Shown here piece after piece: positions 21,191 to 29,546 of a stretch of DNA of 64,000 nucleotides. The DNA is from Massilia sp. YIM B02443 (GTDB taxonomy: Bacteria > Pseudomonadota > Gammaproteobacteria > Burkholderiales > Burkholderiaceae_D). Position 1 is the first letter of the stretch. Each line of letters begins with the position of its first letter. Below the pieces are notes generated by a model. It searched no databases. It was not told the origin of the DNA and worked only from the letters and a program-made list of their open reading frames with translations. The DNA lies in contig NZ_JASNRA010000006.1 in NCBI RefSeq assembly GCF_030411955.1, positions 175,484-239,483 of the forward strand. The letters are read 5' to 3'. A program made the position numbers and the translations under genes.

Positions 21191-22546
21191 ATGTTCAAGC
21201 GCTGCGCCGTCGCCGTTGCCGTTCTCTTCCTGTCGCATCCCGCCGCCGCGCAGCCGCTGGCGGCGCAGATCGATGCGCTGTTCAAGCCGCAGTACAAGCC
21301 GCACCAGCCGGGCGCCACGGTCATCGTGGTCAAGAACGGCAAGACCATCCTGCGCAAGGCCTACGGCGCCGCCGACCTGGCCGCGAACAGGCCGCTCACG
21401 CCCGGCACCGTGCTGCGCCTGGGCTCGATCACCAAGCAGTTCACGGCGGCGGCGATCCTGCTGCTGGCCGACGAAGGCAAGCTGGCCCTGAACGACCCGA
21501 TCACGCGCTTCTTTCCCGACTATCCGCTGGGCGGCAAGACCGTCACGATCGAGCACCTGCTGACGCACACGTCCGGCATCGTCAGTTTCACCGGCAAGCC
21601 ATCCTATGGCGCCAACATGGCCACCGACTTCAGCGTGGCCCAGATGATCGACGGCTTCAAGAACGATCCGCTCGAGTTCGAGCCGGGCACGCAGTACCGC
21701 TACAACAACAGCGGCTACTTCCTGCTCGGCGCGATCATCGAGAAGGTGTCGGGGCTCACTTACGCCCAGTTCCTGGAGCGGCGCATCTTCACGCCGCTGG
21801 GGATGAAGGACACCGCATTCGAAGGCCACGAGCGCTCGCGGGCCCCGCGCGCGGCCGGCTACAGCAAGGAAGAGCAAGGCTTTGTCCCTGCCAAAAAACT
21901 GAGCATGACGCAGCCGTACGCTGCCGGTTCGCTGGTGTCGACCGTCGACGACCTGGCGCGCTGGGACGCCGCGATCGGCGCCGGCCGCCTGCTCACGCCC
22001 GCGAGCTGGAAGATGGCCTTCAAGCCCTACATGCTCACGCCGCAGAAGTCGACCGATTACGGCTACGGCTGGCACGTCGGCACCTTGCAGGGCGTTCCCG
22101 TGATCGACCATGGCGGCGGCATCAATGGCTTCAGCACCTATGCGCTGCGCCTGCCGCAGCAGAAGGTGTTCGTGGCGGTGCTGGCCAATGCCGACAGCGG
22201 CGGTCCCGATCCGGAGGTGCTGGCCAAGAAGGCGGCGGCGCTGGCGATCGGCAAGCCGTTCGCCGAGCACAAGGCGATCACGCTGGACGCCAGGGCGCTG
22301 CAAGCGTTCGTGGGCGACTATGAGACCGATTCGAACGACAAGCGCAGCTTCACCGTGCGCGACGGGGTGCTGGTGATGCAGCGCGGGCAGGGCAGGGCGC
22401 ATCCGCTGAAGGCGTTCGCGCCGAATGGGTTCTTCATTCCGGGATCGCTGGCGCAGTTCGAATTCGAGCGCGATGCGGGCGGCAAGGTGACGCACATGAC
22501 CATGACGCAGGATGATTCGGTGCGGCGCAGCGCGCGCTTGCCGTGA
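21191..22546 (+). CDS. Exported serine hydrolase, beta-lactamase class C / DD-peptidase fold
   Basis: Starts with signal peptide MFKRCAVAVAVLFLSHPAAAQ. Active-site motifs of the class C beta-lactamase-like family: SxxK as GSITKQF, YxN as YNNSGY, and the third-box HGGGINGF in place of KTG. A C-terminal domain (FVGDYETD...) follows the catalytic domain, as in many esterase or D-aminopeptidase-like relatives. The frame is open upstream; ATG 21191 is chosen for the signal peptide, with ATG 21167 (MHTESW...) as alternative. The substrate is unknown and it need not confer drug resistance. 451 aa. Confidence 0.85.
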   Translation: MFKRCAVAVAVLFLSHPAAAQPLAAQIDALFKPQYKPHQPGATVIVVKNGKTILRKAYGAADLAANRPLTPGTVLRLGSITKQFTAAAILLLADEGKLALNDPITRFFPDYPLGGKTVTIEHLLTHTSGIVSFTGKPSYGANMATDFSVAQMIDGFKNDPLEFEPGTQYRYNNSGYFLLGAIIEKVSGLTYAQFLERRIFTPLGMKDTAFEGHERSRAPRAAGYSKEEQGFVPAKKLSMTQPYAAGSLVSTVDDLARWDAAIGAGRLLTPASWKMAFKPYMLTPQKSTDYGYGWHVGTLQGVPVIDHGGGINGFSTYALRLPQQKVFVAVLANADSGGPDPEVLAKKAAALAIGKPFAEHKAITLDARALQAFVGDYETDSNDKRSFTVRDGVLVMQRGQGRAHPLKAFAPNGFFIPGSLAQFEFERDAGGKVTHMTMTQDDSVRRSARLP

Positions 22547-22794
22547 GCCATGCGGATGCAGCGAGCGCTGACTTACGGCTGAGTGAACCTGGTTTGCCGC
22601 CTGCGCGGGGACGAGGGTTTCGAGGCTGGCAATTAACGCAATTGTGCAGAACCGCCTGTTTAAAAACCGTCTTCCCCGGGCTAGGCGCCCCCCTTGGCGG
22701 GGACCCAAGTCCGTCGCAGATTGATAGCGCTGAACCGGATCAACGGCGCAAACCTGATAAGCTGGGCGTAACGACAACATCCCAAGATGCCCTC

Positions 22795-23217
22795 ATGCGC
22801 AGCATTGCCCAAATCCTCCGCGACAGCAAAACCATCGCCATCGTCGGCATGTCCGACAAGCCCGAGCGCGCCAGCAACGAAGTAGGCGCCTACTTGCAGC
22901 AAGCCGGCTACCGCATCGTCCCGGTCAACCCCGCCTGCGCCGGCCAGACCATCCACGGCGAGCAGGTCTACGCCACCCTGCAGGAGGCCGCCGACGCCCT
23001 GGCCGCCGACGGCCAGCGCATCGACATCGTCGACTGCTTCCGCAAGTCCGAAGACATCCCGCCGATCGCACGCGACGCGATCGCGGTACGTGCCGGTTGC
23101 CTGTGGATGCAGCTCGAGATCGAGAACCAGCAGGCGGCCGACCTGGCGCGCGCCGCCGGGCTGGACGTGGTGATGAACCACTGCATCAAGATCGAGCACC
23201 GCAGCCTGAACGCCTGA
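22795..23217 (+). CDS. CoA-binding domain protein (YccU type)
   Basis: 140 aa Rossmann-like protein with KTIAIVGMSDKPERASNEVGAYL and YRIVPVNP, the nucleotide-binding features of the CoA_binding_2 family related to succinyl-CoA synthetase alpha. The conserved CLWMQLEIEN and DVVMNHCIKIEH motifs are present. The open frame runs back to 22543 through unrelated sequence; the ATG at 22795 (MRSIAQILRDSKTIAIVG) fits the family start. Function in the cell is not established. Upstream 22547-22794 has no gene. Confidence 0.85.
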   Translation: MRSIAQILRDSKTIAIVGMSDKPERASNEVGAYLQQAGYRIVPVNPACAGQTIHGEQVYATLQEAADALAADGQRIDIVDCFRKSEDIPPIARDAIAVRAGCLWMQLEIENQQAADLARAAGLDVVMNHCIKIEHRSLNA

Positions 23218-23287
23218 GACCAGGCGGCCGGCGCCGGCGTCCTTACGCTACAATCATGGCCACTCAACCGCCTGTGGATAATTCGCC

Positions 23288-23869
23288 ATGATCAAGACCG
23301 CCGCCGCGCTGCTCGCCACGTTTGCTGCCCTCAGCGTCACCCAGCCCGCCCGCGCCCAGGCGGCGCCGGTCGCCGCGCTGACCAAGAGCCCGGCCGCCTG
23401 CCCGGCGCTGCTCAAGCACAGCTTCAAGCGCCTGCAGGACGAAGCGCCGCAGGACCTGTGCCAGTACGCCGGCAAGGTGGTGCTGGTGGTGAACACGGCC
23501 AGCTACTGCGGCTACACCAAGCAGTACGAAGGCCTGGAAAAGATCTACTCGAAGTACGCCGGCCGCGGTTTCGTGGTGCTGGGCTTCCCGTCGAACGACT
23601 TCAACCAGGAGTCGAGCAACGCCAAGGAAATCGCCGACCTGTGCTTCAACACCTACGGCGTCAAGTTCCCGATGTTCGCCACCACCTCGGTCAAGGGACC
23701 GCAAGCCAATCCGCTGCACGCCAGCCTGATCAAGCTGACCGGCCAGGAACCGAAGTGGAACTTCAACAAATACCTGATCGGCCGCGACGGCAATGTGATC
23801 GAATACTTCCCGAGCAAGGTCGCGCCGGAAGACAAGCAGCTGACCAGCAAGATCGAAGCAGCGCTCTAA
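23288..23869 (+). CDS. Exported glutathione peroxidase-family thiol peroxidase
   Basis: 193 aa with an N-terminal signal peptide (MIKTAAALLATFAALSVTQPARAQA), unlike the usual cytosolic BtuE/GPx. The peroxidatic residue is Cys in VVNTASYCGYT rather than selenocysteine. GFPSNDFNQE carries the tetrad Asn/Gln region and WNFNKYLIGRDG is the conserved C-terminal block. Role: reduction of peroxides in the periplasm, probably with thioredoxin-type donors. A TGTGGATAA 9-mer lies just before the start. Confidence 0.9.
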   Translation: MIKTAAALLATFAALSVTQPARAQAAPVAALTKSPAACPALLKHSFKRLQDEAPQDLCQYAGKVVLVVNTASYCGYTKQYEGLEKIYSKYAGRGFVVLGFPSNDFNQESSNAKEIADLCFNTYGVKFPMFATTSVKGPQANPLHASLIKLTGQEPKWNFNKYLIGRDGNVIEYFPSKVAPEDKQLTSKIEAAL

Positions 23870-23871
23870 TC

Positions 23872-23983
23872 GTAGGGTTGGCGGCTTCGCCGCCGACGCG
23901 GTGGTCGTTAGCCGCCAGATCATCCGGCGCGAAGTCGGAGCCGGTAACAATCACCGCGTGAGCGGCATAGCCGCCAACCCTAC
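23872..23983. repeat. REPIN-like doublet of GTAGGGT-family repeats
   Basis: Two head-to-tail inverted units: 23872 reads GTAGGGTTGGCGGC and the far end read on the minus strand from 23983 gives the same GTAGGGTTGGCGGC, a perfect terminal inverted repeat of 13 bp or more. Each unit continues with its own palindrome (GGCGGCTTCGCCGCC in the first) and then ACGCGGTG. Same family as 3887-3916. Confidence 0.75.
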
Positions 23984-24034
23984 ATAAGCACAACAACTAT
24001 CTCTTAATAACCCACACTAATAGCGTGGGTATTT

Positions 24035-24048
24035 TGATCTACATCAAC
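24035..24048. promoter_or_regulatory. FNR/ANR-type box upstream of ompW
   Basis: TTGAT-CTAC-ATCAA matches the FNR consensus TTGAT-N4-ATCAA at every fixed position. It is 69 bp before the OmpW start. Regulation of ompW by FNR is known in E. coli; here it is inferred from the site. Confidence 0.75.
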
Positions 24049-24116
24049 GTTTTTTCATCGTCTCATCAATAAGCTTACCTCTGTCGCATATGACATAGAC
24101 GAAAGGTAAGAAAAAA

Positions 24117-24728
24117 ATGAAAACGATGATGAAATCCGTGGTGGTGGCCCTGATCGCTGTGGCAGCTTCGCAGGCAATTGCCCAGGAATCCCCGTGGCTG
24201 GTGCGCGCCCGCGCCGTCTACATCGACCCGGACAACAAATCGACCCCGGTCGGCGGTGTGGGCGCTTCCGACCGCATCGACGTCGAAACCAAGACCATTC
24301 CTGAACTGGACATCAGCTACTTCTTCACGCCGCACATCTCGGCCGAGCTGATCCTGACTTATCCACAGAAGCACAAGGTGCGCCTCGACGGCGCCGAGAT
24401 CGGCAGCTTCAAGCACCTGCCGCCGACCCTGACCGCCCAGTACCACTTCGCGCCGGGCGCCACCATCAATCCGTACGTCGGCGTGGGCGTGAACTACACC
24501 CGCATCTCGAAGGTGCGCCTGCTGGACGGCGCCGGCGACCTGGAAAACGACAGCTGGGGCCTGGCGCTGCAAGCCGGCGTCGACTTCCGCATCAACGAGC
24601 GCTGGTCGATCAATGCCGACGTCAAGAAAGTGAACATCCGTAGCGACGTGTATGTGGGCGGCGCCAACGCCAGCCACCTGAAGGTCGATCCGGTGCTGTT
24701 CGGCCTGGGCGTCGGCTACCGCTTCTAA
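24117..24728 (+). CDS. ompW: OmpW-family outer membrane protein
   Basis: 203 aa, signal peptide MKTMMKSVVVALIAVAASQAIAQ, then an eight-stranded barrel: opens SPWLVRARAVYIDP, contains PELDISYFFTPHISAELIL, PYVGVGVNYT and a terminal aromatic residue (GVGYRF), the outer-membrane insertion signature. AAAGGT lies about 10 nt before the ATG. OmpW proteins form small hydrophobic channels linked to anaerobic or stress adaptation. The FNR-type box upstream agrees with that. Confidence 0.93.
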   Translation: MKTMMKSVVVALIAVAASQAIAQESPWLVRARAVYIDPDNKSTPVGGVGASDRIDVETKTIPELDISYFFTPHISAELILTYPQKHKVRLDGAEIGSFKHLPPTLTAQYHFAPGATINPYVGVGVNYTRISKVRLLDGAGDLENDSWGLALQAGVDFRINERWSINADVKKVNIRSDVYVGGANASHLKVDPVLFGLGVGYRF

Positions 24729-24764
24729 GCGGATGTTATATGCGCTGCAGCGCCTGGGACAATC

Positions 24765-26585
24765 TCAGGCGAGGACGGCGCGCAGCGGGCCGCGCAAGGC
24801 GTTACAGACGACGATGTCGTCGGCCCGCTCCAGCATCTCGCGCGTGATCACGCGCTCGCTGGCATTCCACGCCGGCGCATCGAGCAGCACGCCGCGCATC
24901 ACGCCGGGCAGCAAGCCCGAAGCCAAGGGCGGCGTGAACCAGCATGCACCGAAGCGCACGAACACATTGCTGCGCCCACCTTCCGTCAATTCACCGCGCT
25001 CGTTGAAGAACAGGGCGTCGAACGCGCCTTGCGCCTCGGCCGCTTTCCAGGCCGTGTCGTAGCGCGTGCGCACGCTCGTCTTGTGGCGCAGGAAGACATC
25101 GCCGCTGTACGTGGTTTCATCGGCCAGCACCAGCACCAGCGCCACCGGTTCCTGCAGGGGCGCCAGCGGGCCCGAGCTCAGCGACAGTTCGCCCGCCGGG
25201 GACACGGCCAGGCGCAGGCGATGCACCTGGCCGTGGGGCAGGGCCAGGCAGGCATCGGTAAGCATCGTCCGCGCCGCATCGCGCGCGAATGGCACACCGA
25301 AATACGCGCACGAGGCCCCGAGCCGATCGAGATGGCGTTCCAGATGGCGCACGCCGTCGTCCCACGATCCGCGCAGCGTTTCGAATAGCTCGAATTCGTT
25401 CTGCAGCCCGGTGAGGAAGCGCGCCTTCAACTGGCACTCGGCGTATTCGGCTTGCGCATCGCTGTCGAACACGATGCCGGCGCCGACGCCCAGTTCCCCG
25501 CGCCGCACGCCGTTCGCTTCCGGCGCCAGCGCCAGCGTGCGGATCGGCACCGACAGGCAGAAGTCGCCGAACGCCTTGTTATCCACAGGCGGATCGAACC
25601 AGCCGATCGCGCCGGTATAGATACCGCGCGCAGCCGGCTCGAGTTCGTGGATGATTTCCATCGTGCGCCGCTTGGGCGCGCCGGTGATCGAGCCGCACGG
25701 GTAGAGCGCGGCGAAGATCTCATCCAATGTCGCATCCTCGCGCAAGCGCGCCTGCACGGTGGACGTCATCTGCAGCACGGCGCCGTAGCGCTGCACGTCG
25801 AACAGCGCCGGCACCTGCACGCTGCCGGTCTGCGCCACGCGACCGAGGTCGTTGCGCAGCAGGTCGACGATCATCAGGTTCTCGGCGCGGTTCTTGCCGT
25901 CGCCCGCCAGCGCCCATGCGCGTTCTTCGTCGATCGCGGCGTCGCCGCTGCTTGGGGCCGTGCCCTTCATCGGCCGCGCCAGCAGCACGCCCGCATCGTG
26001 GCGCACGAACAGCTCGGGAGAAAAGGACAGCAGCGCGCCGCCGTCCGGCAGCGACACCAGCGCGCCATACGGCACCGGCTGGCGTGCGCGCAGGCGCGCA
26101 TACAGGCCAAACAGCGGACCGAAGGCGTCGAAGCGCAGGCGGTAGGTGTAGTTCACCTGATAGGTGTCGCCGGCCGCGATGTAGTCGCGGATGCGGCCGA
26201 TGGCGTCGACGAATGCCGCTTCGTCGACGTTGGCCGCGATGCCGGCCACGCCGGCCGGCGCGTCGCCGGGCACGCGCGAGGCCAGCCAGGATTCGACCTG
26301 GGGCGCAGTCAAGCGCTCGCACCCCGTGAACAGCAGCACCTGGGCCAGCGGTCCGTCCTGCCGGTGCGCCGGCAAACCGTCCAGATGTGCGCCCAGTTCG
26401 TAGCTCAGGAGCGGCACCGCATACAGGCCGCGTCCCAGCGCCTCCTGCATTTGCTCCAGCAGCGACGGCCAGCCGGCGGCGTCCTCGCAGCGCAGCGTGC
26501 CCGCGTGTCCGGTGTACAGGCGCGAGCGCGCCTCCCCGGCGGCGCGGGCATCGTCGAGCAATGCGAAGACGTCGCCGGACTGCAT
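24765..26585 (-). CDS. pabB: Fused aminodeoxychorismate synthase component I / 4-amino-4-deoxychorismate lyase (PabB-PabC)
   Basis: 606 aa two-domain enzyme for p-aminobenzoate in folate synthesis. N-terminal chorismate-binding domain (about 1-390) with GTAPSSGDAAIDEERAWAL and GSITGAPKRRTMEIIHELE; C-terminal class IV PLP aminotransferase fold (about 400-606) with FELFETLRG, the putative PLP Lys in VFLRHKTSVR and FNERGELTEGGRSN. Such PabB-PabC fusions are common in Burkholderiales. The start lies 5 bp after the slmA stop, so the two are probably co-translated. A glutamine amidotransferase subunit (PabA) is not in the window. Confidence 0.93.
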   Translation of the reverse strand: MQSGDVFALLDDARAAGEARSRLYTGHAGTLRCEDAAGWPSLLEQMQEALGRGLYAVPLLSYELGAHLDGLPAHRQDGPLAQVLLFTGCERLTAPQVESWLASRVPGDAPAGVAGIAANVDEAAFVDAIGRIRDYIAAGDTYQVNYTYRLRFDAFGPLFGLYARLRARQPVPYGALVSLPDGGALLSFSPELFVRHDAGVLLARPMKGTAPSSGDAAIDEERAWALAGDGKNRAENLMIVDLLRNDLGRVAQTGSVQVPALFDVQRYGAVLQMTSTVQARLREDATLDEIFAALYPCGSITGAPKRRTMEIIHELEPAARGIYTGAIGWFDPPVDNKAFGDFCLSVPIRTLALAPEANGVRRGELGVGAGIVFDSDAQAEYAECQLKARFLTGLQNEFELFETLRGSWDDGVRHLERHLDRLGASCAYFGVPFARDAARTMLTDACLALPHGQVHRLRLAVSPAGELSLSSGPLAPLQEPVALVLVLADETTYSGDVFLRHKTSVRTRYDTAWKAAEAQGAFDALFFNERGELTEGGRSNVFVRFGACWFTPPLASGLLPGVMRGVLLDAPAWNASERVITREMLERADDIVVCNALRGPLRAVLA

Positions 26586-26590
26586 GATCG

Positions 26591-27169
26591 TCAGGCAGCC
26601 AGCAGCAATGACAGCTGCAGCGACGTGGCCTCAAGCGGGTTGATCTTGAAACCGCTCTTGGCGTAGCGGTGCCAGCGGCCGGTGACGTAGTTCACCAGCA
26701 GGCTGGCGCGTGCGGCGACGTCGGCTTCCTGGCCGTGGCCCTGCGTCACCGCCAGGCGCAGCGCGCCCTTGAAGGCCAGTTCGATCTTGTCGTAGAACGC
26801 GTTCATGCGGTGCTGCAGGCGCTCGTCCTCGTTGACCAGCACGTCGCCGATCAGCACCCGCGTCATGCCCGGGTTGCTGGCCGCGAAGCCGAGCAGCATG
26901 TTGAGCATGGCGTAGGCCTGCTCCATGCCGCCTTCTTCCTTCTCGGTGATCTGGTTGATGACGCCGAACACCGACGACTCGATGAACTCGATCAGTCCTT
27001 CGTACATCTGCGCCTTGCTGGCGAAATGACGGTACAGCGCCGCTTCGGACACCGACAGCCGCGCGGCGAGGGCGGCGGTGGTGATTTTCTCTCCCTTGGG
27101 CTGCTCGAGCATCGAGGCCAAGGCCTGGAGGATCTGCAGCTTGCGCTGGCCTGGCTTGGTGCTTGCCAT
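26591..27169 (-). CDS. slmA: Nucleoid occlusion factor SlmA (TetR fold)
   Basis: 192 aa. N-terminal TetR helix-turn-helix KITTAALAARLSVSEAALYRHFASKAQMYEGLIEFIE (positions about 28-64 of the family alignment), followed by the SlmA-type ligand/FtsZ-binding domain (LLGFAASNPGMTRVLIGDVL, INPLEATSLQLSLLLAA end). SlmA blocks FtsZ assembly over the chromosome. The frame is open far upstream; ATG 27169 (MASTKPGQRKLQILQ) gives the family length. Sits between a HAD nucleotidase and pabB. Palindromic SlmA target sites were not found by eye in this window. Confidence 0.88.
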   Translation of the reverse strand: MASTKPGQRKLQILQALASMLEQPKGEKITTAALAARLSVSEAALYRHFASKAQMYEGLIEFIESSVFGVINQITEKEEGGMEQAYAMLNMLLGFAASNPGMTRVLIGDVLVNEDERLQHRMNAFYDKIELAFKGALRLAVTQGHGQEADVAARASLLVNYVTGRWHRYAKSGFKINPLEATSLQLSLLLAA

Positions 27170-27177
27170 GGAAATCC

Positions 27178-27936
27178 CTAGTAGTTGTTGTGTGTTGTGC
27201 GCAGCCTGGATAGCCGTGCTGGAAGTTGCCGCACGGATTTTACTTTGACATTGACGTAACCGGGGCATTTCAGGGTCCGCGGTAGAGGTGCTTTTCCAAT
27301 CGGGTCGCTCATCTTGAGGTATTGCGTGACCCAGACCGTGCGCAAGCCGAGCTGGCGCGCGGTGCGCAGATTGGCCAGCGTGTCCTCGACCAGGATGCAG
27401 CGCTGGGCCGCCACGCCGTGCTTGCGCAGCAGGCGGCGCAGCATCAGTTTCGACGGTTTCGGGCGCAGTTGCCCGTGCACGTGCATGTGCTCGATCGCCA
27501 CGTGGTGCGAGAAATGGTTGTGCAGCTTCAGGCGGCGCACGATCTCGGTCGAATAGCTGTTCGGCGCATTGGTCAGCAAGATCTTGCGGCCTGGCAGGCG
27601 GCGCAGCAGGCGGCCCAGGCCGCGTTCGGCGCGCAGCAGCGCTTCCAGTGGGCCGATGTCGTGGGTCTGCTTCAGGAAATCGGCTGCGCACACCTGGTGG
27701 TGGCGGATCATGCCGAGCAGGGTGGCGCCGTAGCGCTGCCAGTAACCGCGCCGGGCGGCGTCGACCATCTCCTGCGTCACCGGGTCGCCGCCGGCGGCGA
27801 GCACGCGCGCGATATACGTGTTCATGTTGGCGCTGATGGCCGGGAAGATCGCGTGCGAGGCGTCGTGCAATGTGTTGTCGAGGTCGAACAGCCAGACCGG
27901 CGCGCGGATCGACGAAATGGGAGATGAGCTTGCCAC
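27178..27936 (-). CDS. Pyrimidine 5'-nucleotidase, HAD superfamily
   Basis: 252 aa. HAD motif I FDLDNTLHDAS (nucleophile Asp), motif II LLTNAPNSY, a Lys in RPKPSKL and motif IV LVEDTLANLRTAR. This pattern matches the SDT1-type pyrimidine 5'-nucleotidase subfamily. Start codon is GTG at 27936 with no good SD; no better in-frame start exists before motif I. The C-terminus is unusually basic (KVKSVRQLPARLSRLR). It is the first gene of the minus-strand trio with slmA (8 bp gap) and pabB, as in other Burkholderiales. Confidence 0.87.
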   Translation of the reverse strand: MASSSPISSIRAPVWLFDLDNTLHDASHAIFPAISANMNTYIARVLAAGGDPVTQEMVDAARRGYWQRYGATLLGMIRHHQVCAADFLKQTHDIGPLEALLRAERGLGRLLRRLPGRKILLTNAPNSYSTEIVRRLKLHNHFSHHVAIEHMHVHGQLRPKPSKLMLRRLLRKHGVAAQRCILVEDTLANLRTARQLGLRTVWVTQYLKMSDPIGKAPLPRTLKCPGYVNVKVKSVRQLPARLSRLRTTHNNY

Positions 27937-28101
27937 AGCAAGGAGGAAGAATGGATTAGCAAGCTGCGATTATAGCCAGCGGCGCATGACGGCGTCATGG
28001 CGTGAACTATGGCATGAACTGCGATGCAAGCGGCGAACGTTGTCCTGCGCGCACATGCGGCAAACAGACAGATCTGGGAGGATACAACGGGAGAGGGGAG
28101 A

Positions 28102-28176
<75 letters not shown>

Positions 28177-28246
28177 GGGTAGATCCTCGGTGGGCGAAGC
28201 CCACCTGAGACTCGATTCTTCGCGGCAGAGTTTCCGCCGCAAAAAA

Positions 28247-29176
28247 TTAGTGAGACCGGATCATAGTGCCAAAAGCCTGTTCCGTCAAGACTTCGAGCAA
28301 CAAAGAGTGTTCGATGCGGCCGTCGATGATGTGCACGGTGTTCACACCCGACTTGGCGGCGTCCAGCGCCGACGAGATTTTCGGCAGCATGCCGCCCGAA
28401 ATCGTGCCGTCCGCGAACATTTCGTCGATCTCGCGCGCCGACAGGTCGGTCACCAGGTTGCCGGATTTATCTTGCACGCCGGCGATGTTGGTCATCATGA
28501 TCAGCTTTTCGGCTTTCAGGATTTCCGCGATCTTGCCGGCGACCACGTCGGCGTTGATGTTGTAGGCCTGGCCGTCGTGGCCGAAGCCGATCGGCGAGAT
28601 GATCGGGATGAAGGCGTCGTCCTGCAGCGCTTTCACGACCGCCGGGTTGATCGCTTCGATTTCGCCAACAAAACCGATGTCCAGGAACTCGCCTGGTTTT
28701 TCCTTGTCAGGCATGGCCATGCGGCGTGCGCGGATCAGGCCGCCGTCCTTGCCGGTCAGGCCCACGGCCTGGCCGCCGTAGTGGTTGATCAGCATGACGA
28801 TGTCCTGCTGCACTTCGCCGCCCAGCACCCACTCCACCACTTCCATGGTTTCTTCGTCGGTGATGCGCATGCCCTGCACGAAGGTGCCCTGCTTGCCGAT
28901 CTTCTTCAGCGCGTTGTCGATCTGCGGACCGCCGCCGTGCACCACCACCGGGTTCATGCCCACCAGCTTGAGCAGGATGACGTCGCGCGCGAAGCCGTGC
29001 TTCAGGCGTTCGTCGGTCATGGCGTTGCCGCCGTATTTGATGACGATGGTCTTGCCGTGGAAATTGCGGATGTACGGAAGCGCCTCCGCCAGGATCTGCG
29101 CCTTGATCGCCGGCGAGACACCGGTCAGGTCGCTGTTCTGGTCGTCGGTCTTCAGGCTGGTCAATTGAGCGTTCAT
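28247..29176 (-). CDS. argB: Acetylglutamate kinase
   Basis: Second step of arginine synthesis, phosphorylating N-acetylglutamate. 309 aa. Conserved [12 protein letters not shown] (ATP-binding Lys and Gly-rich loop), [11 protein letters not shown], the substrate block [16 protein letters not shown], and [13 protein letters not shown]. The open frame starts at 29221, but ATG 29176 ([13 protein letters not shown]) fits family length. An isolated arg gene here, as usual in the group. Confidence 0.96.
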   Translation of the reverse strand: MNAQLTSLKTDDQNSDLTGVSPAIKAQILAEALPYIRNFHGKTIVIKYGGNAMTDERLKHGFARDVILLKLVGMNPVVVHGGGPQIDNALKKIGKQGTFVQGMRITDEETMEVVEWVLGGEVQQDIVMLINHYGGQAVGLTGKDGGLIRARRMAMPDKEKPGEFLDIGFVGEIEAINPAVVKALQDDAFIPIISPIGFGHDGQAYNINADVVAGKIAEILKAEKLIMMTNIAGVQDKSGNLVTDLSAREIDEMFADGTISGGMLPKISSALDAAKSGVNTVHIIDGRIEHSLLLEVLTEQAFGTMIRSH

Positions 29177-29355
29177 GGAGGGTCCGAAATAAATGTCGCG
29201 AGATTTTACAGGCAATGCCATAAAAACAGCGTAAACCTTGTGGAAGATCGGTGGCGTTCTGTTGTATTTTATGGCAGCAATCGCTACTGTACTCCTGCCA
29301 TGACAATCCCGTTGTTCGCCTCAGGTTTCTGCTCCGCTCCACCGCAGGTGGCGCG

Positions 29356-29544
29356 GTGAGCATCTGCACCCGCTGCGGCGCCGGATTCGGCTGCTCGATG
29401 GCCGATGGCGGCAGCGAGCCGTGCTGGTGCACGGCGCTGCCGCCGGCGGTCGCGGTGCCGCTGGATGCGGCCGGCTGCTGGTGTCCGGACTGCCTGCGCG
29501 CATACATCGCGGCACATCCCAAGCCGCCGTCCGAACCGGCGTAA
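29356..29544 (+). CDS. Small cysteine-rich CWC-type protein
   Basis: About 62 aa with eight cysteines in the pattern CTRCGAGFGC...CWC...CWCPDCL, the layout of the 'cysteine-rich CWC' family found in proteobacteria; metal binding is likely but unproven. GTG at 29356 with AGGTGG about 6-11 nt upstream is the preferred start; an upstream in-frame ATG at 29251 would add residues unlike the family. It converges with the esterase gene on the other strand, 2 bp apart. Confidence 0.75.
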   Translation: MSICTRCGAGFGCSMADGGSEPCWCTALPPAVAVPLDAAGCWCPDCLRAYIAAHPKPPSEPA

Positions 29545-29546
29545 GT

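Noticed and set aside
24741..24752. Palindrome GCGCTGCAGCGC between ompW and pabB as terminator
   Set aside because: Perfect palindrome without a loop or T-tract; hairpin would be weak. Not listed.
27000..27170. SlmA binding sites (GTGAGTACTCAC-like) near slmA
   Set aside because: No good match found by eye anywhere in the window; a computed scan would be needed.
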